From Motacilla alba alba (lineage: Eukaryota > Chordata > Aves > Passeriformes > Motacillidae): 64,000 nt of DNA. A program made the position numbers and the translations under genes. Shown here piece by piece: positions 61,748 through 64,000 of the stretch. The notes beneath the pieces are model-generated. The model made no database searches. It was not told the origin of the DNA and saw only the letters and a program-made list of their open reading frames with translations. Location of the stretch: assembly GCF_015832195.1 (NCBI RefSeq), contig NC_052017.1:11670790-11734789 (forward strand). Reading direction: 5' to 3'. The stretch's first letter is position 1, and every line of letters begins with the position of its first letter.

Positions 61748-63352
61748 AATCCCACCATCTACTATGTGCAGTGGGAAGAGACAAGGAAAGCTCACAAGTC
61801 CAGTTGGTCGCCCAACTCCCTCCAGCCACAGAGAACAGCTTTGGTAAAAATCCTCAGAAGAACAGGGCCTAGGTCACCTTCCTAAAGTCGTGGTTACTAA
61901 TGGGATTTTGGGAAAAATGTCTTTCTAATGACAAATGGATGGCACACAACATGTAGACCATTCCAAGACTTCCTGACATTTTTGGGAGTGTGAGTACTGC
62001 CCATTCAACATGTCACCTCACACACCTCTTCACTCTCCAGGACTCACTGGTGGAAAGCCCCCAATGAAATACATAGTACTACAAATTCCATCAACAAATT
62101 GCAGCCAAGATTTCTTCCAAGCCACAAAGGGACCACCAGCAAAACAGCTACTCAGAAGTTCTGTCACAGCTTTTAATTTCTGTCTGTCTGCAGTTTAAAA
62201 TCTTGTAGTTCCTTAGCCTGCCTAGGCTGCTCAGAAACACAAGGCTTCAAACTGTGACACTCGTATGGGCTCCACAGCAGGGGTGACAAAGAGGAAAAGC
62301 GAGAAAATTTCCTTTTTCATCTGAAGAAAAAAAGCTGTTCTGAGTGGGGGAGAGCAGGACAAGTAGAGACTGAAGCAGGGCAAGCAGAGAAATACTAGGG
62401 GCATGCTAAGGGTGTTATCAATGACAGAGGGCAGTGTGACAACAACAAGGTCACAGAATTAGGTCAGAAAGTATGGATCTACCCCCGATACTGTTGCTGC
62501 CCTCAGCACAGGACATTTTTGAGAGAATGAGACCCCAGAACTTCATCTAGTGAGCCTTGATCTCTCTGTAAGCTGAGTTTTCTAGCAGCGTGGCTGAGTC
62601 TGAGCCTGAGCCAGCATAGGGTCCCGCAGTCTGAATTGTGCCATGAGTTTTGTTGTTGCTGTTGTTGTTTTTTTAAGAAGTGCCTCTGCTATCCAAGCAT
62701 CATGTACAAGTTTGACCTATATAACAGACCAAGTAGGTCACTGAGTGCACATTGGACCATGACAAATTGATTTTGAACCATCACTTATCTGGCTCTGTTG
62801 CTGTCAAGGAGGATACATCAGTGTGATTAATAAATTATTTACCAAATAGATAAAAGCATGCTTCCCCCACCAGAGATTCTGGAGGGTTTATTGTTTTGAG
62901 CTGCTGCACTAATTGGGCTGTACATTCACTTGCAGTTCCAAGAGAGAGGAACATTAGAGGAACAATGCTCTTTACTGCACATGGTGGTGGCACAGCAGAG
63001 CATCCCATGAGCGCCTACAACAAATGATGCTCAGTTTAGTGTTTTCCTGGCACAATTCCCAGCACCCCCTCCTTGCACCAGTCTTCATCCAGTGCTGCCC
63101 CCAGCACAGGGGAGAGAACTGGCCTCACAGAGGCACTGAAACATTTTATCTCAAGTTCCACTAAGATGTGAGGGACAGCTTTGAGATTCCACTCTGTAGC
63201 TTTCCTCTATTTATCACAGAAATTATGCTAGATTGCTTCCCCTGGGATTTAAACTATCACAGTTGGAAAAGTATCCTAACAGGCAAGAGAAAAAAAGGGA
63301 TAACAACACCTTTTCCTCAACTAGGAAGTTTTTCTCCATCCCCTCTGAACTA

Positions 63353-63418
63353 AAAAAAAAAAACCCAAAAAAACCCAACCAAAAACAAAACCAAAAAAAA
63401 CCCCAGAAACCAAATAAA
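63353..63418 (+). repeat. A/C-rich low-complexity tract
   Basis: The bases are almost only A and C, in irregular aaaaccc units. It produces short lysine/proline/asparagine-rich chance frames. Confidence 0.75.
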
Positions 63419-64000
63419 CAAGATTAAATAAAATATATTCTGCAGACAGGAGGAAAAAAATACAAGAATGCCTTTCACTCTCAAGGTATATGTCATCTGG
63501 CTGTAGGAAGCCAGTTAGTAATACAGACTCCTGAGGGGTTATTCAGACACTTGGGTAGAATAACAGATCTCCAAAGAAGCTTAAAGTAAATGAAGCTCTT
63601 CACAACTTAATGGGGGTTTTTTTGAGGAGGAAGAATAAGGAAAGGTAGAAAAAAAGTGGAAGGGGGAAAGAATTTTGGAAACTACATTTCTAATTGTAGC
63701 AGATACTAGAATGTCAGCCCTTGCCAGAAATTTTTCTCAGCATGCAAGCATTCTGCTTTTTTTGTCTTTATTTTTTCTGTGTTTGTCTTTTTTTTTCCTT
63801 TTCTTTTTTTTTCTGCATTGCCTTGAAAACCCCTACAAAGAAATTTTGTCAGTGTGTCTCATAGCAAAGAGAGACTACTTGGATTTGGGGTTATTGAAGA
63901 AAAGTGGTTGAGAATCACAGTCCAGATAAAGCTGCATAATGTCCTGGCACTTGAATTTAACTGTACTTATTAGCTCTTTTTTAAAACTCTATTTATTAGC

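Larger units (their letters stand above)
58746..64000. other. Unique non-coding sequence with A-rich tracts
   Basis: No gene is recognised. Long A-rich, low-complexity tracts occur at 61641-61747 and 63353-63418, and T-rich runs at 63755-63814. An exon-like block with an acceptor-type sequence and AATAAA lies at 59682-59809 and is treated under findings. A short GTT repeat lies near 62650-62672. Confidence 0.55.

Noticed and set aside
1..64000. CRISPR arrays, operons, tRNA or rRNA genes
   Set aside because: No regularly spaced repeats, no ribosome-binding-site-led gene strings and no cloverleaf or rRNA core sequence were seen. The window is vertebrate-type non-coding DNA.

Overview
The window looks like avian nuclear DNA, most likely from a songbird (passerine). 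The evidence is the repeat content. There are two clear CR1 LINE copies and a short CR1 3' tail. There are three endogenous-retrovirus LTRs: one of a type I associate with oscine birds, one ERVL-type and one ERVK-type. No full-length gene, rRNA, tRNA, CRISPR array or bacterial-style operon is visible. Most open reading frames are short and start, end and overlap as expected by chance in AT-rich DNA. The window therefore reads as an intergenic region or the inside of a very large intron.

Layout. Bases 1-5340 are AT-rich unique sequence. At about 5341-6410 (+ strand) three exon-like blocks have good splice signals, one continuous reading frame across the joins, a stop codon and then two AATAAA signals. 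This is the only place where a gene-like structure can be assembled from the sequence, and it remains a hypothesis. Bases 6420-13327 are unique sequence with several DNA-structure motifs. At 13328-14553 lies a minus-strand CR1 split by a solo LTR at 13778-14173, with a clean 6-bp target duplication. Bases 14554-37494 are a long repeat-poor stretch with palindromes, a 13-bp-arm hairpin, a short tandem duplication and one ancient amniote-type repeat (about 31258-31468). At 37495-38898 an ERVK-type LTR is followed by a plus-strand CR1 3' segment. Bases 38899-51987 are unique. A complete ERVL-type solo LTR sits at 51993-52565 with a perfect 5-bp target duplication. Bases 52571-64000 hold a CR1 tail, microsatellites (including about 85 bp of GAAA repeats), a MIR-like ancient SINE remnant (about 58560-58745) and A-rich tracts.

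No genes here can be shown to work together. The clearest history is an order of insertions: the CR1 at 13328 came first and the LTR landed in it later. LTRs bounded by matching duplications with no internal region imply solo-LTR formation by recombination. The most checkable open questions are whether the 5341-6410 block is transcribed, and whether the repeat-free AT-rich parts (for example 26280-27560) are conserved regulatory DNA.
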